In this document: one piece after another, positions 1 through 11,719 of the stretch
Layout of the letters: each line of letters begins with the position of its first letter
Position numbering within the stretch: position 1 is the stretch's first letter
Origin: Malania oleifera
Lineage: Eukaryota > Streptophyta > Magnoliopsida > Santalales > Ximeniaceae
DNA: 64,000 nucleotides
NCBI RefSeq assembly: GCF_029873635.1
Contig: NC_080423.1
Location: forward strand, 92,733,691 to 92,797,690
Reading direction: 5' to 3'
The notes under the pieces: model-generated
The model's database searches: none
What the model saw: the letters and a program-made list of their open reading frames with translations, nothing else
Told to the model about the DNA's origin: nothing
Translations under genes and position numbers: made by a program

Positions 1-544
1 ACAGCAATATGATTTTATACCAAGTTACAGTTATACAGGCATGTATATAGATTCATGAGAATAAATTATTTGGTGAACTAAAATACATTTTGAAATGGAA
101 ATATGTATTTTCAGATATATGCATATAAGTGTGAGAATAGTATAAATGATATTACAGTAAAAGTGCTTTAATAAATCGTTATATCTTGCTTACTTGACAA
201 CTCACCTGCCACACACTGATAATAATTTATCTCCACTTACTGAGAGGTGTCTCACCCAATGAAAACTTTAACATTTTATAGATTCACGTTGAGGATAGAA
301 GTAATCAGAGTAGCACAGTAAAAGCGTAGGCAGGATAGAAGGTCTTACCTAGAATTGTATTATTTTATTATGTCTTTATGATTTTTGAGTGGTAGGAATG
401 TAATTTGTGATGTCATAGATAATATTATCATATTGAGATGATTTAGTACTCTGGTAATTGATTGTTAAGGTCTTTCGTTGTATAAAATGTTCAGGTCATT
501 ATAGGTGGTATCAGAGAAATTGAGCAAATTTTCGAGTTGTTACA
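1..544 (-). mobile_element. LTR fragment cut by window edge, inverted
   Basis: This is the first 544 bp (read on the minus strand) of an LTR of the family that recurs through the window. On the plus strand it ends in GTTGTTACA, the complement of a TGTAAC LTR start. It carries the family hallmark near 238-258, an inverted copy of the GAGACACCTCTCAGTAAG block seen at about 978, 16650, 20260 and 36740. The other end lies left of the window, so no target duplication can be tested. No coding sequence is visible. Confidence 0.6.
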
Positions 545-1476
545 ACATGCACTTTAAAGATAAATAATTACACTATATGACATAAATAACATCATAGAAA
601 CATAGAGAAAACAAAGTATGTAACGCCTTGAACCCCTCGTGGGCTCGGGGTGCTACTTTAGAGTGACGCATGTGTACCTGATACCATCTCATAATATATA
701 ACATGCAGCGGAATAAATAAAACATTCTCCATAATCTATTACCAGAGTTTAACCATCAACATACATCAAGGTCTTTCCATGCTCATATTACATCTCAAAC
801 TAATAAGTCAACTAATTCGATCCATATGACCATAATACTAGCCCAGCGGCTTACAATATAAACTACGCACATTAGAGTTCTTGCAGACACTCTAAAAAAG
901 AAACTATACAAGTCTCCACCCCCTGCTTTTGCTAAACTCGATCTCTAGGATTCCCTGAAAAGATATGTTGTATAACAGGGTGAGACACCTCTCAGTAAGG
1001 AAGATTAAGTTAATAACAGTGTGTGGTCAACATGCGTTACAGTGTATACAGAATCATACATCTCTCTTTTAACTGAAAATAGTATGTATACTTATTACTC
1101 ATTTCTCACTGTATAAATCAGTACTGAAAACAATTACATCATTTACATACAGATACGCATAAAAGACTCTCCCTAGAACTAAACGCCATGTATAAACCCC
1201 CGTGGTCAGGGTTGTTTTGCCCAAAGGCTGGACTAAAACCTAGGAGATCAACCCAGACAAGTCACTCCCTGCTAACTACGTCTGCAGGCTTCCACAACTC
1301 GTTTGCGGGTCCAATTGTCTTACCGCTTCCTAGTACGTACTTCCAAGGAAAGTAACACATCTACCTGGGTTAATCGGCTGGACCACCCAACACCACTCTC
1401 GCAGTACAGTGTGGGCACACACGATCAACTGGTGAAACTCTCTCTAGCAATGGTATCATGCTCATAACAATTGGGT

Positions 1477-3997
1477 TGTAAAAATCAAAAAAAAAAAAAA
1501 AATAGTGGATTGATTTCCAAAAAAAAAAAATTAATTAATTAATTAATCAGATATTTAAAAAAAATAAGAAAAAAAATAATAATTAAAATTTATTTTTTAT
1601 TTTTTAAAATAAAATATATTATTTTTTATATTAATTAAATATATTATTATTATTATTATTATAAATCTAACATCCTGAAAGCTTCTTTGAAGCTTTAGGA
1701 TGAAACTTTTTTTAATAAAAAATTTGTTTCTTCTCCTATAGCCACCCCCCCACCTTTCTTCTTCTTCTTTATCTTCTTTTCTTTTTTCTTTTCTTTTCCT
1801 TCACTTTCCTTGCGCAGCACTGAACTCACTCTCTCTCTCCTCACGTTCTCTCTCTCTTTCTCCTCGATTTCGTGACGGATTTTTGCCCGATTGAAAATCC
1901 GAAGATACCATTAGACTCCATTCGCCGTTGCCGTCATTTCTACTGGAGCAAATTGGTGGTAGGAGCGGCGTAGGCGTATTCCCTAGGGTAAGCCATTTTC
2001 CCCTTTCTCTTTAATTTCTTGCAAAATATAAACCTAATTGACGAACGAACACCACCACGAGAATCTAGGGATGATTCTCTACAAGTCTAGTGGGACGAAA
2101 TTCTCGTGGGGGTATCGGGCCAAAACCCCAAATTTGGGGTGCGGCAGTTATTAAGGGGCTTATTTTTAATTAATTAGTATTAATTTAGAAATGCTAAAAT
2201 ATTAAGCATCTGAAACTGAAGTAGGATTTCTGGAATTTAGGGCCTGGGTGAGCGCCCTGGGTGTAATTTTGGGACCCGCGGGCAAAATTTAGAAAATTAA
2301 GTGGGGAAGTTAAATAATAGTTTAAATATTAATTTGAGGTATATGGAGCCTAGGGAAGGCTAGATGAGTATTATTTTGGAGAAATAGATTAATTAATCTG
2401 AGGAAAATGTAAATTGCAGGAGTTAAATTTCGGGCGCCAAGGGAGTGAAATTTTGGGTCCTAACGAATTTCTCAGTAGCCAAGTAAAGAAATAAACTAAA
2501 GTAGTAATTTTCCATACAAATTATAATTGATTATGAGTAAATTTATTTTCAGAAAAACATATGTTATATTGTGTATTACGAATGAAATGTACGATTGGGA
2601 AAATACTGTTATGATGATTAAAATGTATATGTATGTATGAGATGTAAGGAATTCACGATTTTAGAATATGAAGTATGGTTTTTTTTTACAGCACATGTGT
2701 GACATGAATATTGTTTTACGTGGAATGTATTATGATTTGAAAAATTTTACGAACGAAACATGTTTTCAAGTATTATGAAAAGATGAATTATGTTGTGATG
2801 GTTTTGACGATTATATGATAAATGATGTATTTTCAGAATATATATACCTGAAACAATTTTGGCGCTAGGCCATATATTTATGTTATCGGCATGAGGCCGT
2901 ATTTATGTTATTGGCGCGAGGCCATATATTTATGTTATTAGCACAAGACCGTATTTATGTTATTGGCGTGAGGCCATGTATTTATGTTATCGGCACGAGA
3001 CCGTATTTATGTTATTGGCACGAGGCCGTAATTATGTTATTGGCGCGAGGCCATGTATTTATGTTTTCGGCACGAGGCCGTAATTACTATATTTTCGGTA
3101 CGAGGCCGTAATGATGTTATATATATGATCATGTATTATATGTTATCACCACCAGGATGTTAGTTTAGTTCAGTTTAGGGGCTCGGTACCGTAACTATAT
3201 GTGTAGATCAAATATCTACGTCAAATTAGTACTAACCATCCCACGAGGGGATGGGAGATGGATAGTCGATGTGGCTTTCAGTAGAGTGTGGACGTCCACC
3301 TGGCAATCTGGACCAGGGTGTGGCGGGCTCATCGTACTTACAGACTTATTTGATTCGACAGTGGTCGGCCAGCCATTGTCAAGTCCCGCCTTCGGGCTGC
3401 ACAACCCGTCATGGGGGGTAATACATGAATACATGACACCAGCTAGTTATTCATCCTGGGTTTGTTTTCAGTACTATAGTTATAACAATTAATTTTATGT
3501 ATGTTATGATTTATTAACAGATGTGAAAATATATGTTTATCTAGTACGATATGATGGATGTTTATAGAATTATGAAATGTATTGCATATGTATACGTATA
3601 TATACCTTAAATATTCATGTTGCCACACAGCTGTATTTAGTTTATTTTCCCTTACTGAGAAGTGTCTCACCCCCAAACTTAATTAATTTTTCAGGAGCCC
3701 CTGAGAGATCGGCGGGTCAGGGCCGCCGTTGAGCTAGTGAGATTACCCTGTGAGAAGGGTAAGATTTTGTAATAGGGTCAGAGTTATTTTGTGTTTGACC
3801 CTAGAGATATTTTGATGTATATGAGGATGTATAGAATGCTCTGGTATTATGTTTTATGATTGGATGTTTGAGATTTTATGTTTACTGCTGCTAGGTTTTC
3901 CGCTATGTTTGACAAGTGTGCCTGCTACCCACGGGTTCAGGTTGACCATTTTATTTATTATGTGATATTTTATGTTAAGAAATTGAGGGACGTTACA
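1477..3997 (-). mobile_element. Nested solo LTR, inverted
   Basis: This inverted insertion into the outer LTR starts TGTAAAAATC and ends GGACGTTACA on the plus strand. It is flanked by TGGGT (1472-1476) and TAGGT (3998-4002), a 5-bp target duplication with one change. On its own strand it follows the family order: start, CCCGTGGGT box (near 3925), CTCAGTAAG block (near 3655), CATGACGGGTTGTGC box (near 3405), minisatellite (2861-3115), and a pyrimidine-rich segment (1740-1865). At 2.52 kb it is longer than the 2.2 kb members. No internal coding region is present. ORFs inside it are chance products. Confidence 0.7.
2861..3115. repeat. Minisatellite inside nested LTR, unit about 27 bp
   Basis: About nine degenerate units of the type GGCGCGAGGCCGTATTTATG with TTATT linkers follow each other. 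They sit at the place in the LTR where other copies carry the CCCGTACGCTGGCAAATCA minisatellite (17270-17550, 37380-37600). The open frame across them is produced by the repeat. Confidence 0.8.
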
Positions 3998-4717
3998 TAG
4001 GTCCTCAGGGTTCCTAGAGCATATTATGCAATTTGAGTAATTAAAACTGTACTTTAAACTCATTTCACATAAAGTTTGTCATTTTATAAACCCCAGCTTC
4101 GTGCTGCTTAATACAAACTTAGGCCTTAGCCCCCTATTACAACTCGGCTCTCAGCCGTTGAATAAAACTTCGGCCCTTGGCCGTCTTATAAAAATCCTTG
4201 CTTTTCTCAAACAGTTCAGTATTTTACAAACATTCTCATTTCTAGTATTTCCATAACTCTCAAAATAATATTCACCCGCCACACAATTTTCACATTTAAA
4301 ACATAGCCCGTAAGTAAACAAGAAGAACACTGTACAAATGGTTTGTAAGATCAAACTGAGCTTTCCACCGTTCATTTCTACTCAAAATATCATATCATAT
4401 ATCCTAAGTTTGAAAAAAAAAAACTCAATTTGAATGGTCATTTTCGAAAGGATAACTGAAAACATAATTATACGTACTCAAATCATATTTCCATCGATTC
4501 CAAATCATTAAAATACTGCATTAACTTAATCTCTTTACCTATTTCTGAAAATGACCCAAGACGCTCGAAAACCAAACCTTAACTTTTTCCCGAGTTCAAG
4601 AATCCACTCCGCTAGATTTGTAAATATTCGCTCCTTGATCCTTGTGGTAACTTCTGATCGTCGAAACAGGCAATGATCGACGAAAAATCAAAAAGAGAGA
4701 GTGTGTGGGCGCAGGTT

Positions 4718-4767
4718 CTAAAGAGAGAGAGAGAGAGAGAGATATATATATATATATATATATATAT
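4718..4767. repeat. (GA)n followed by (TA)n microsatellite
   Basis: A run of about 12 GA units passes directly into about 13 TA units, near the 3' end of the outer LTR. Other copies of the LTR family carry (GA)n at the same relative place. Confidence 0.9.
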
Positions 4768-5101
4768 TTACTTTTCTTAATGAAGAAGCAAACAAAATCC
4801 TATTTATAGACCCCTTGATTCGGTCAAATTCGTCGACAAAATGGCACCTCGTCGACGAACTACAGAAGGTCATTTGTCGACTAAAGAAGGGCTTTGTCGA
4901 CAAACCCTAAGCTTGATATTTTTTGGTTGTTCTAGATTTCTTCGTCGACAATGCTCAGAATTTCGGTGATAAACCACAAAAGGGTCTTTGTCGACGAGAC
5001 CATGGACTTCGTCAATGAAGCCTGCTGAATTCCCCTTTTTCTTTTTTCTTATTTAATTTCCTTATTTTTCTTATTTTTTGGGTTTGGGTCTCTACAAAGT
5101 A

Positions 5102-5390
5102 GATCATGTGCAAAACAAAATACATGTTTCTAGGGAACATGCATGTCATACTAGTGAAAATGAATGATAACCCATAGAAGGAAGGGCTAGACATTGACCT
5201 TAGAATGTGCTTTCTCTTTGTATATCAAGTAAGAGTCTCTCTTTTGCAAATTACTCTCCAAATATCACTTACAAACGTGAAGGAGTAAAGTTTTCTTTTG
5301 ATTTTCTTTTTCAAACAAAATACCTTTTTTTGAAATCCTTTCTTCACAAAAATCCTTTTCAAAATTCAAATTCAAAAGTTAACCACCGAT
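5102..5390. other. Unannotated spacer
   Basis: AT-rich DNA between the outer LTR and the CACTA-like end. No coding frame of plant-gene character and no repeat was recognised here. Confidence 0.5.
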
Positions 5391-5930
5391 CACTACAAAA
5401 AATAAGGTTATTAGTGATGGATCAAAACCGTCACTAATAATCAAAAAACCGTCACTAATAAATTAGTTGTCATATCAGCGGTTACTAATACTATTAGTGA
5501 CGAATTTATACACCATCACTAAAAGTCCAGTATTAGTGACGATTTTATATCATAACCAAAAGCATACGACCGTCATTATAAAAGTTACATGTTCTTTGTT
5601 TAAAATCGTCACTAAAACATTAGTATTAGTGACGGTTTAATAATTGTCACCAATATGAAGATATTAGTGACGGTAAACAAAACCGTCACAAATATTACGA
5701 TTTTAATGACAAAATTCAAAATCATCACTAATAATGTACTATTAGTAATGGATATAAAACTGTTACTAATATATGACCTTTAATGACGGATTTGAGCTAA
5801 GAAAATGTTCATTCTATAGTGACAACATTTGACTTTTAGTGACGGTTTAGAAATCCGTCACTAATACTTTATCGAGCTATTATTATTGACGATTTTTTCA
5901 ACAGTCACTAATACTTTTAAATAAATAATT
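5391..5930 (+). mobile_element. CACTA-like terminus with subterminal repeats
   Basis: The sequence CACTACAAAAAATAAG at 5391 matches the conserved CACTA (En/Spm-type) terminal inverted repeat. It is followed by at least ten copies, in both orientations, of a 12-14 bp motif of the type TTAGTGACGGTTT / AAACCGTCACTAA, the usual subterminal array for transposase binding. No matching GTAGTG end with a 3-bp target duplication was found at a convincing distance, and no CACTA transposase frame is visible. This may be one end of a deleted or non-autonomous element. Motif copies also occur inside the foldback at 9915-10035 and 12275-12405. Confidence 0.65.
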
Positions 5931-6364
5931 TTTTTTTAAATTCCTATAAAACCTGTAATTACATTTTAGCATACATAATATTAAATTAGAAATACTAAAA
6001 CATTTATAAATTATTAAAATTTAAAATACAAATTGTTCAAAAATCAAATATATACAAATATACAAATTCAAATTAAAAGATACAAATTCATTCAGTTCAG
6101 ATAACAAGAAATACAAGAAAAGTCAAAAGCAAAGCGGATTCGACCAGACTATAGTGCTTGGCATCGTCGTAGTGTTCTGACAGCCGCAAACCCTATAAAA
6201 TAATAATTATATACAAGAAATTAGCTAGTATACAATGTTTGAACATATATGTGTATATAGTATAATAAAAATGATTTGATAGCAAAATGATCGGACATTC
6301 GAACATCGTGTAAAAAAATTATACAATTGTAACTAACTAAATTTGATTAGTCAGAATTCACCTA
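5931..6364. other. AT-rich spacer
   Basis: AT-rich sequence between the subterminal repeats and the 160-190 bp tandem array. It contains no supported gene, RNA or clear repeat. Confidence 0.5.
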
Positions 6365-7795
6365 ATTCTGTTTGGACCTTGTATGCCTGAATTGTAAACT
6401 AAGTGCTTAAAATAAACTAAGTTTACTAAGTTTGTTTGTATTCTATATTTGCTTCTAAGTGGGGAAAAAGCTCTCGGGGAGGAATTTTTAGGCACTGTCA
6501 GCTCCGCCACATTCAAGTCAATGTCACAGACATGTTGGGATTGACCACACTCGATTTGGACCTTATATGTGCGACTTGGACACCTAGGTGCTTAAACTGA
6601 ACTAAGTTTACTAAGTTTGTTTGCATTCTAAGTTTGTTTCTAAGTGGGAAAAACGCTATGAGGAAGATTTTTTAGGCACCGTCAGATTTGGCATGTTCGA
6701 GTCAACGTAACGGATGTTTCGGGGCTAACCACACTCGGTTTGGACCTCGTATGCCCAAATCAGACACTTCGGTGGTTAAATTCAACTAAGTGTACTTACT
6801 TCGCCTCTAAACGCATAATTTTTAATTGGCATGGAATTTTTAGACACCATTAGCTTCAGCATGTTCAGGTCAATATGACAGATGTGTCGGGTTGGACCAC
6901 ACTCAGTTTGAGCCTCGTATGTGCAACTTGGACACTTAGGTGCTTAAATTGAACTTAGTTTGCCTCTAAATGCATAATTTTCAATTTGAATGGGGGTTTT
7001 TAGGCACTGTCAGCTCCGGCACGTTTAAGTCAATGTGACAAACATTTCGGAACTGACCACACTTAGTTTGGACCTCGTATGTGCAACTTGGACACCTAGG
7101 TGTTCAAACTGAACTAAGTTTACTAAGTTTGTATTATAAGTTTGATTCTAAGTGGGGGAAAAAGCTCACGGGGAGGATTTTTTGGGCACCGTCAGATCTA
7201 GGCTATCTAGGTCAATGTGATGGATGTGTCGGGACTGACCACACTCGGTTTGGACCTTTTATGTGCGACTTGGACGCTTGGGGTGCTTAAATTGAACTAA
7301 GTTTACTAAGTTTATTTGTATTCTAAGTTTGCTTCTAAGTAAGGAAAAAGCTCCCATCCAGGGATGAGTTTTTTAGTACCGTCATATCCGGCACATCCAG
7401 GTCAATGTGACGGACGTGTCGGGACTGACCATACTTGGTTTGGACCTCGTATGCCCGAATTGGACACTTGGGTAGTTAAATTCAAATAATTGTACTTAGT
7501 TCGCCTCTAAGTGCATAATTTTCAATTAACATAGAGTTTTTAGGTACCGTCAACTCCGGCACATCTAGGTCAATGTGATGAACGTGTCGAGATTGACCAC
7601 ACTCGGTTTGGACCTCGTATGTGCGACTTGGACACCTAGGTGCTTAAACTTAACTAAGTTTACTAAGTTTTTTTATATTCTAAGTTTGCTTCTAAGGGGG
7701 GAAAAAGCTCTCGGGGAGGAGTTTTTAGGCACCGTTAGATCCAGCACGTTTAGGTCAATGTCACGAACGTGTCAAGACTAACCACACTCATTTTG
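6365..7795. repeat. Tandem array, about 8 units of 160-190 bp
   Basis: Units can be phased on TTTGGACCTCGTATG, near 6372, 6553, 6739, 6907, 7069, 7250, 7438 and 7605, giving spacings of about 181, 186, 168, 162, 181, 188 and 167 bp. Each unit also holds AACTAAGTTTACTAAGTTTG, AAAAAGCTC.CGGGGAGG, a TTTTAGGCACCGTCAG box and GTCAATGTGACGGACGTGTC. Longer and shorter units partly alternate. A single inverted piece lies at about 13108-13187. The array lacks coding potential; short frames in it (for example 7081-7290) are incidental. Confidence 0.85.
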
Positions 7796-9394
7796 CAAAA
7801 ATGAGACCCAAAGCTTTATAACATGTATAGGAATATTGAACTTCTTGAATATATAGATAATAATATCTAGTTACATAGACCCAAGTGTGCAGAATCAACT
7901 AGTCAAGAAGGTGTTCAAGATTGAACTGTATTTCATAGCAATATTTGCTAAGAAGATAATTTTGCATGTTATAAACCTAAAATCCATGTATAACAAGTAC
8001 AAAAGTATAAATAAAAATTGAGACATTGATTATTACCATAATATAGGTGTAGATAACACATCCACAAGAACTTACGGGTGAGACGGGTCCATGATTTTTC
8101 TTTCTTTCAATGCAAGCCTCTTGTGCAGTCACTTCCGATGATCTACAAACTCCACGAATGAATCCCTTCGCCGCTTAGCTATCCTATATTCTACAATTCC
8201 TAATTGATAGAGCTTTAATTCTTGGCCAATTATAGCATTTGTGCTCCGCAATTCCTGTTGCAAGATGAGAATCATAAAATCAATTATGCAATTCCACAAC
8301 AGAGCTCCAACACTAGCACAAAACCTCACTTTTATACTTGATGATATTTCCTCAAAAAATAATATAAATAAAAATGAAATAACTTGCGAGGGACTTCTCT
8401 TTCAGGTTCTTATTTAATGGTTTACACAATTCATGTCTTGGTATATTTTCAGTTATCACCCACAACCTATAGAAAATGAGCATAACAATGAAAAATAATT
8501 GACCATAAAATGCTCAAAATCACAAACATCACTTGGCATTAGAAAGCAAGCAATAGGAGCACATGCAAGTTACCAAACCACCAAGGCATAACAAGAATAG
8601 ATACGTTCCTGTTGAAGATGTTATGATGTGATTTGGATTCTCCAAAAATTCCCATAATTTCTCCAGGTTCTCTTTACAATGCAACACAATGGTTCCCTTT
8701 ATGTATGTCTCTGAATACAAGCTTGGAAAAATGCACACTTGTGTTGATATAATAGTATGCTTATGTATGAATTCCACAACTATTCTCGGGGACAAGTCTT
8801 GCTCCAAATTGTCAATTAACACAAAATCGTCATAGCTAGTGATTCTATTCATAAGTGAAGTTTCCCCTCCCATATCTACATCTTGCTCTATAGACAGAGA
8901 GAAGGTTGACTCACTTCCAACACTAGAATCACCGCCTTCACCAGAATCTGAACCAAAAGTTAGTAGGGCGGTAGGCCAGTTCTCCATTATTAAATTGTGT
9001 CTAACCAAAATATGTCCAACTCTGAATAGAGTAAAGTACATTAGTTTATAAACTGAAAAAAGAAGCTATACTACCATACAGAACAATGAGGAGTTAATTT
9101 GTAGTTTCATTTTGACCACTAAACCCGCTTTACATGACTATGCAAAATATTAATTCGATTATTTTTGTTAACAAGATGTGCTGAAAAGATAAAAACATTA
9201 ACAAAAGCAATTAATCAAATTAAGATATTAATTGATGGGATTATTATCACAAGTTTCAAGACTTCATTAACCCCTACTGAACTTCAAGCACATCCTCATC
9301 ACATTTGATGAGACCATTAGTGACCTTTTAATTCCGATATTCCATCAACCAATGTAGTTTTAATGTATTTTGGATCCTTTAGTTTAAGTTACTA
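7796..9394. other. Mostly non-coding, two short minus-strand frames
   Basis: AT-rich DNA between the tandem array and the foldback. It contains the 8529-9041 frame annotated separately and a shorter frame at 8129-8329 (minus) with a charged C-terminal stretch. I recognise neither. No repeat structure was seen. Confidence 0.4.
8529..9041 (-). CDS. Hypothetical ORF, possible captured exon
   Basis: A 170-codon frame not recognised as any family. Its central part looks protein-like: a Gly/Ser/Asp/Glu-rich acidic stretch (about residues 28-60, with GSDSGEGGDSSVGSES) followed by a mixed hydrophobic and charged segment with SPRIVVEFIHKH (about residues 83-94). The last 25 residues are Cys/Leu-rich and may be intron read as coding. 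No clear promoter or partner gene is visible. It lies between a tandem array and the foldback, so it could be a host gene fragment picked up by a transposon. It could also be a chance frame in AT-rich DNA. Confidence 0.25.
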   Translation of the reverse strand: MYFTLFRVGHILVRHNLIMENWPTALLTFGSDSGEGGDSSVGSESTFSLSIEQDVDMGGETSLMNRITSYDDFVLIDNLEQDLSPRIVVEFIHKHTIISTQVCIFPSLYSETYIKGTIVLHCKENLEKLWEFLENPNHIITSSTGTYLFLLCLGGLVTCMCSYCLLSNAK

Positions 9395-9914
9395 ACATTG
9401 TGTAGTATGGGATAGGATCCGCACCCTTTAGACTAAAGATGGTTGATTTTAGGATTCAAAATGCATGACTCATAAACATTATGAGGGAATAATCAACACC
9501 ATCTACTTGAACATGTTATAGGGTAATTAATGAACATGGATAATAGTTGGATGAAGGCTCGGGGTAGGTTTTTTGTAGAATAGGTTAAACGGGTATATGA
9601 TTTCATAGAGTCCGCGCGTCCTCATGCAGACAAAGCCAGTAGAATAATACTTCTACCCTTTCTTTGCTTGCGCTAATTACATTTCAACAAGGTTAGTAGG
9701 AGACTAACTTCGTAGCAGTGGACAAGTAAAAACAAATGCTGATATTATCTAGGGAGCAAAACCGGATATGTATCCGGTGATGTTGTGGCTAACCTTGCCA
9801 ATGTGCTTGACACCACAAATGGGAATCATTTGTGAGTTAAAGATAAAATAGAATGAGCAACCCATGTCCTTTTAAGTAGAATGCTTTATAAGTCTACTCA
9901 AGATCCCTATAAGA

Positions 9915-10035
9915 GTTGCATTATTAGTGTCGATTTTAAAAACCGTCACTAATATAGTGGATTATTAGGGACGGTTTTCTTTAACCATCACTAATAGTGT
10001 AAGTATTCGTGATAGTTTTTGAAAACAACCCCTAA
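9915..10035. repeat. CACTA-type subterminal repeats, left arm
   Basis: Five to six copies of the ATTAGTGACGGTTTT / AACCGTCACTAAT motif in alternating orientation, like those at 5400-5930. The inverted counterpart is at 12275-12405. This suggests the arms came from a CACTA-related element. Confidence 0.7.
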
Positions 10036-10312
10036 TAATGCACGTTAATAAAAGAACAATCTGTATTTGATTGGTTGAGTTTAGACGACGAGCTAGTGTC
10101 TTTCGTTAGGTGCTTAGGTGCTTGTGAGCTAGTTGGAATAGGTTGTGTAGTGAAGTATCTGCCACTTCGGGTGGCTATGCAATTTGGAATGAATTAATAA
10201 CTTCTGGGCAAGGTTGACTTCTTGTCTGTCCTGCAAAGATCATTCCAAGTAGGGATTTCCATTAGGTACTACAACTTTTGGAAGAGTCATATGTTGACTC
10301 GAGCAAATTGTA

Positions 10313-10606
10313 ATGAAGTATGTGTTTATGAAGATGAGTAATTCTAAGACTTCACCATTTGATCAAGCAAGAATACACCAAGAAGGTTGCGATTCCTCTA
10401 CATCGAGGAATCCTATCAATTGTAGTGAAGAACCTTCCAAGATCAAGGTAGAGATGATAAGTGAATGGAGTAATGAGGAGGAAGATTTCCCTCCAGATAC
10501 GGGGGTTCAACCCAATGATGCAAGTGAAACTAATGTCAAATCAAAAGTGACACCAATGGTTCCACATGAAAAGAGTGAAAGCAGCAATCATGACCCAGTT
10601 GCATGA
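10313..10606 (+). CDS. Hypothetical ORF of foldback left arm
   Basis: A 97-codon frame rich in Ser, Glu, Pro and Asn, including the acidic stretch SEWSNEEEDFPPDTG (about residues 51-65). The family is not recognised. An inverted copy in the right arm (11720-12100) encodes a clearly related protein with scattered substitutions. Similarity continues upstream of this ATG in another frame (near 10230-10310), where the left copy is disrupted, so the true protein started earlier. It may be a captured host exon or part of an old transposon protein. Low complexity prevents assignment. Confidence 0.35.
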   Translation: MKYVFMKMSNSKTSPFDQARIHQEGCDSSTSRNPINCSEEPSKIKVEMISEWSNEEEDFPPDTGVQPNDASETNVKSKVTPMVPHEKSESSNHDPVA

Positions 10607-10884
10607 AAGAGTACTCTAAAACCATCACCATGGTGTAAATACAAGCTACTTGAGAAGTAGTAGCGCCGAGAAGCACTAGACGGTTAAGGAAGAAACCATA
10701 ATACAAAATATTACTTACCTCTGAAATCCTTCATAGGGCCTGGTTTGAGACTTTGATCCTTCGCTTGGCTTTGATCATCATCTTCTAATTCACATGATGA
10801 TTATCAAACGGTGGGTATGAAGCTTGTTTTCTCTTGAAATTTCATATTATGATATCTTAGAGGGCTTTGTTCAATGTTTTATAG

Positions 10885-11108
10885 GTTGGCCACCACACAA
10901 CCATGTCACTTGCTAGACGTGTAAGAAAGTTGTTGAAACTTGATCTGTCTTCATGTCACAAATTGTTGAATGAGGCCTTGGGGTTGATTGTGGACAGTTG
11001 CATGTCACTAGCTTTGTGTTGCAGATTTCATACGTGTTTTTGGATGACCACTCAAATAAGCAAGTGAAAATCATTGGATTAAAGCTAGCTCCAATTCTAG
11101 AATGTCTC
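10885..11108 (+). pseudogene. Captured LRR (RAD7/rhp7-like) gene fragment, left copy
   Basis: After an acceptor-like TTTTATAG, 10885-11010 encodes a leucine-rich-repeat segment with KLLKLDLSSCHKLLNEAL and GLIVDSCMSL. Inside the loop, a second acceptor (TTGTGTTGCAG, ending 11024) is followed by a frame reading DDHSNKQVKIIGLKLAPILE and then a stop. That piece fits the segment after the LRR in plant RAD7/rhp7-type nucleotide-excision-repair proteins. The first exon is cut short where the arm ends. Retained splice sites show that genomic DNA was copied, not mRNA. The RAD7-like call is from memory of the family pattern; another AMN1-type LRR protein is possible. Confidence 0.55.
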
Positions 11109-11283
11109 TAGGAGGCTGGAACTATAATCTTGTGGTGTTAAGCCCTATGAGACCTTATCCTTTTAACGTCCGACACATAAATTGGACCCTTGATCTACTG
11201 GTGTTTTTAAATTTCAATATTGTATCGAATGCTTGATCAACAGTAGTATAGAGAATAGGGGATGGGTGCCATAAGAAACATAC

Positions 11284-11439
11284 CTGAGTGCATCCAAATA
11301 GCTTAAGCACCTTCAGTGACATGCAACTATCCACAATCAACCCCAAGGCTTCATTCGACAATTTGCGACACCAAGACAGATCAAGTTTTAGCAAATTTCT
11401 TGCACATCTAGCAAGTGACATGGTTACGTGGTGGCCAAC
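11284..11439 (-). pseudogene. Captured LRR (RAD7/rhp7-like) exon, right copy
   Basis: This 156-bp, 52-codon exon is complete on the minus strand. It has an acceptor AG just upstream (11440-11441) and a good donor, CTCAG/GTATGT, at its end. It encodes an LRR block with LLKLDLSWCRKLSNEAL, GLIVDSC and LKLFGCTQ, the regular L..L.L..C pattern. The left-arm copy is missing its last codons but keeps the following exon in the loop, so the two pieces complement each other. It has no promoter or start of its own and is read here as a captured fragment. Confidence 0.6.
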
Positions 11440-11719
11440 CTATAAAACATTGAACAAAGCCCTTTGAGATATCATAATATGACATTCCAAGAGAAAACAA
11501 GCTTCATACCCACTGTTTGATCATCATCATGTGAAATTAGAAGATAATGATCAAAGCCAAGAGAAAGATCAAAGTCTTAAACCAGGCCCCGTGAAGGATT
11601 TTAGAGGTATGCAATATTTTGCATTATGGTTTCTTCCTTAACCGACCAATGCTTCCCGGTGCTGCTGCTTCTCAAGACAGCTTGTCATTACACCATGGTG
11701 ATGGTTTTAGAGTACTCCT

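Larger units (their letters stand above)
619..5096 (+). mobile_element. Outer solo LTR, split by a nested LTR
   Basis: The element begins TGTAACGCC at 619 and ends GGTCTCTACA at 5096, flanked by the direct repeat AAGTA (614-618 and 5097-5101). Its own sequence is 619-1476 plus 4003-5096, about 1.95 kb, close to the 2.2 kb of the other family members. The first part has the GAGACACCTCTCAGTAAGG block near 975. The second has a degenerate minisatellite (about 4090-4190), a (GA)n(TA)n tract and several GTCGAC-centred motifs near its 3' end. There is no gag-pol, primer binding site or second LTR, so it is a solo LTR. The gypsy-like assignment rests on LTR size and layout, not on protein homology. 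Confidence 0.75.

Noticed and set aside
3199-3492. 97-codon frame inside the nested LTR
   Set aside because: It consists of conserved LTR boxes such as the CATGACGGGTTGTGC region; homologous LTRs do not keep it open.
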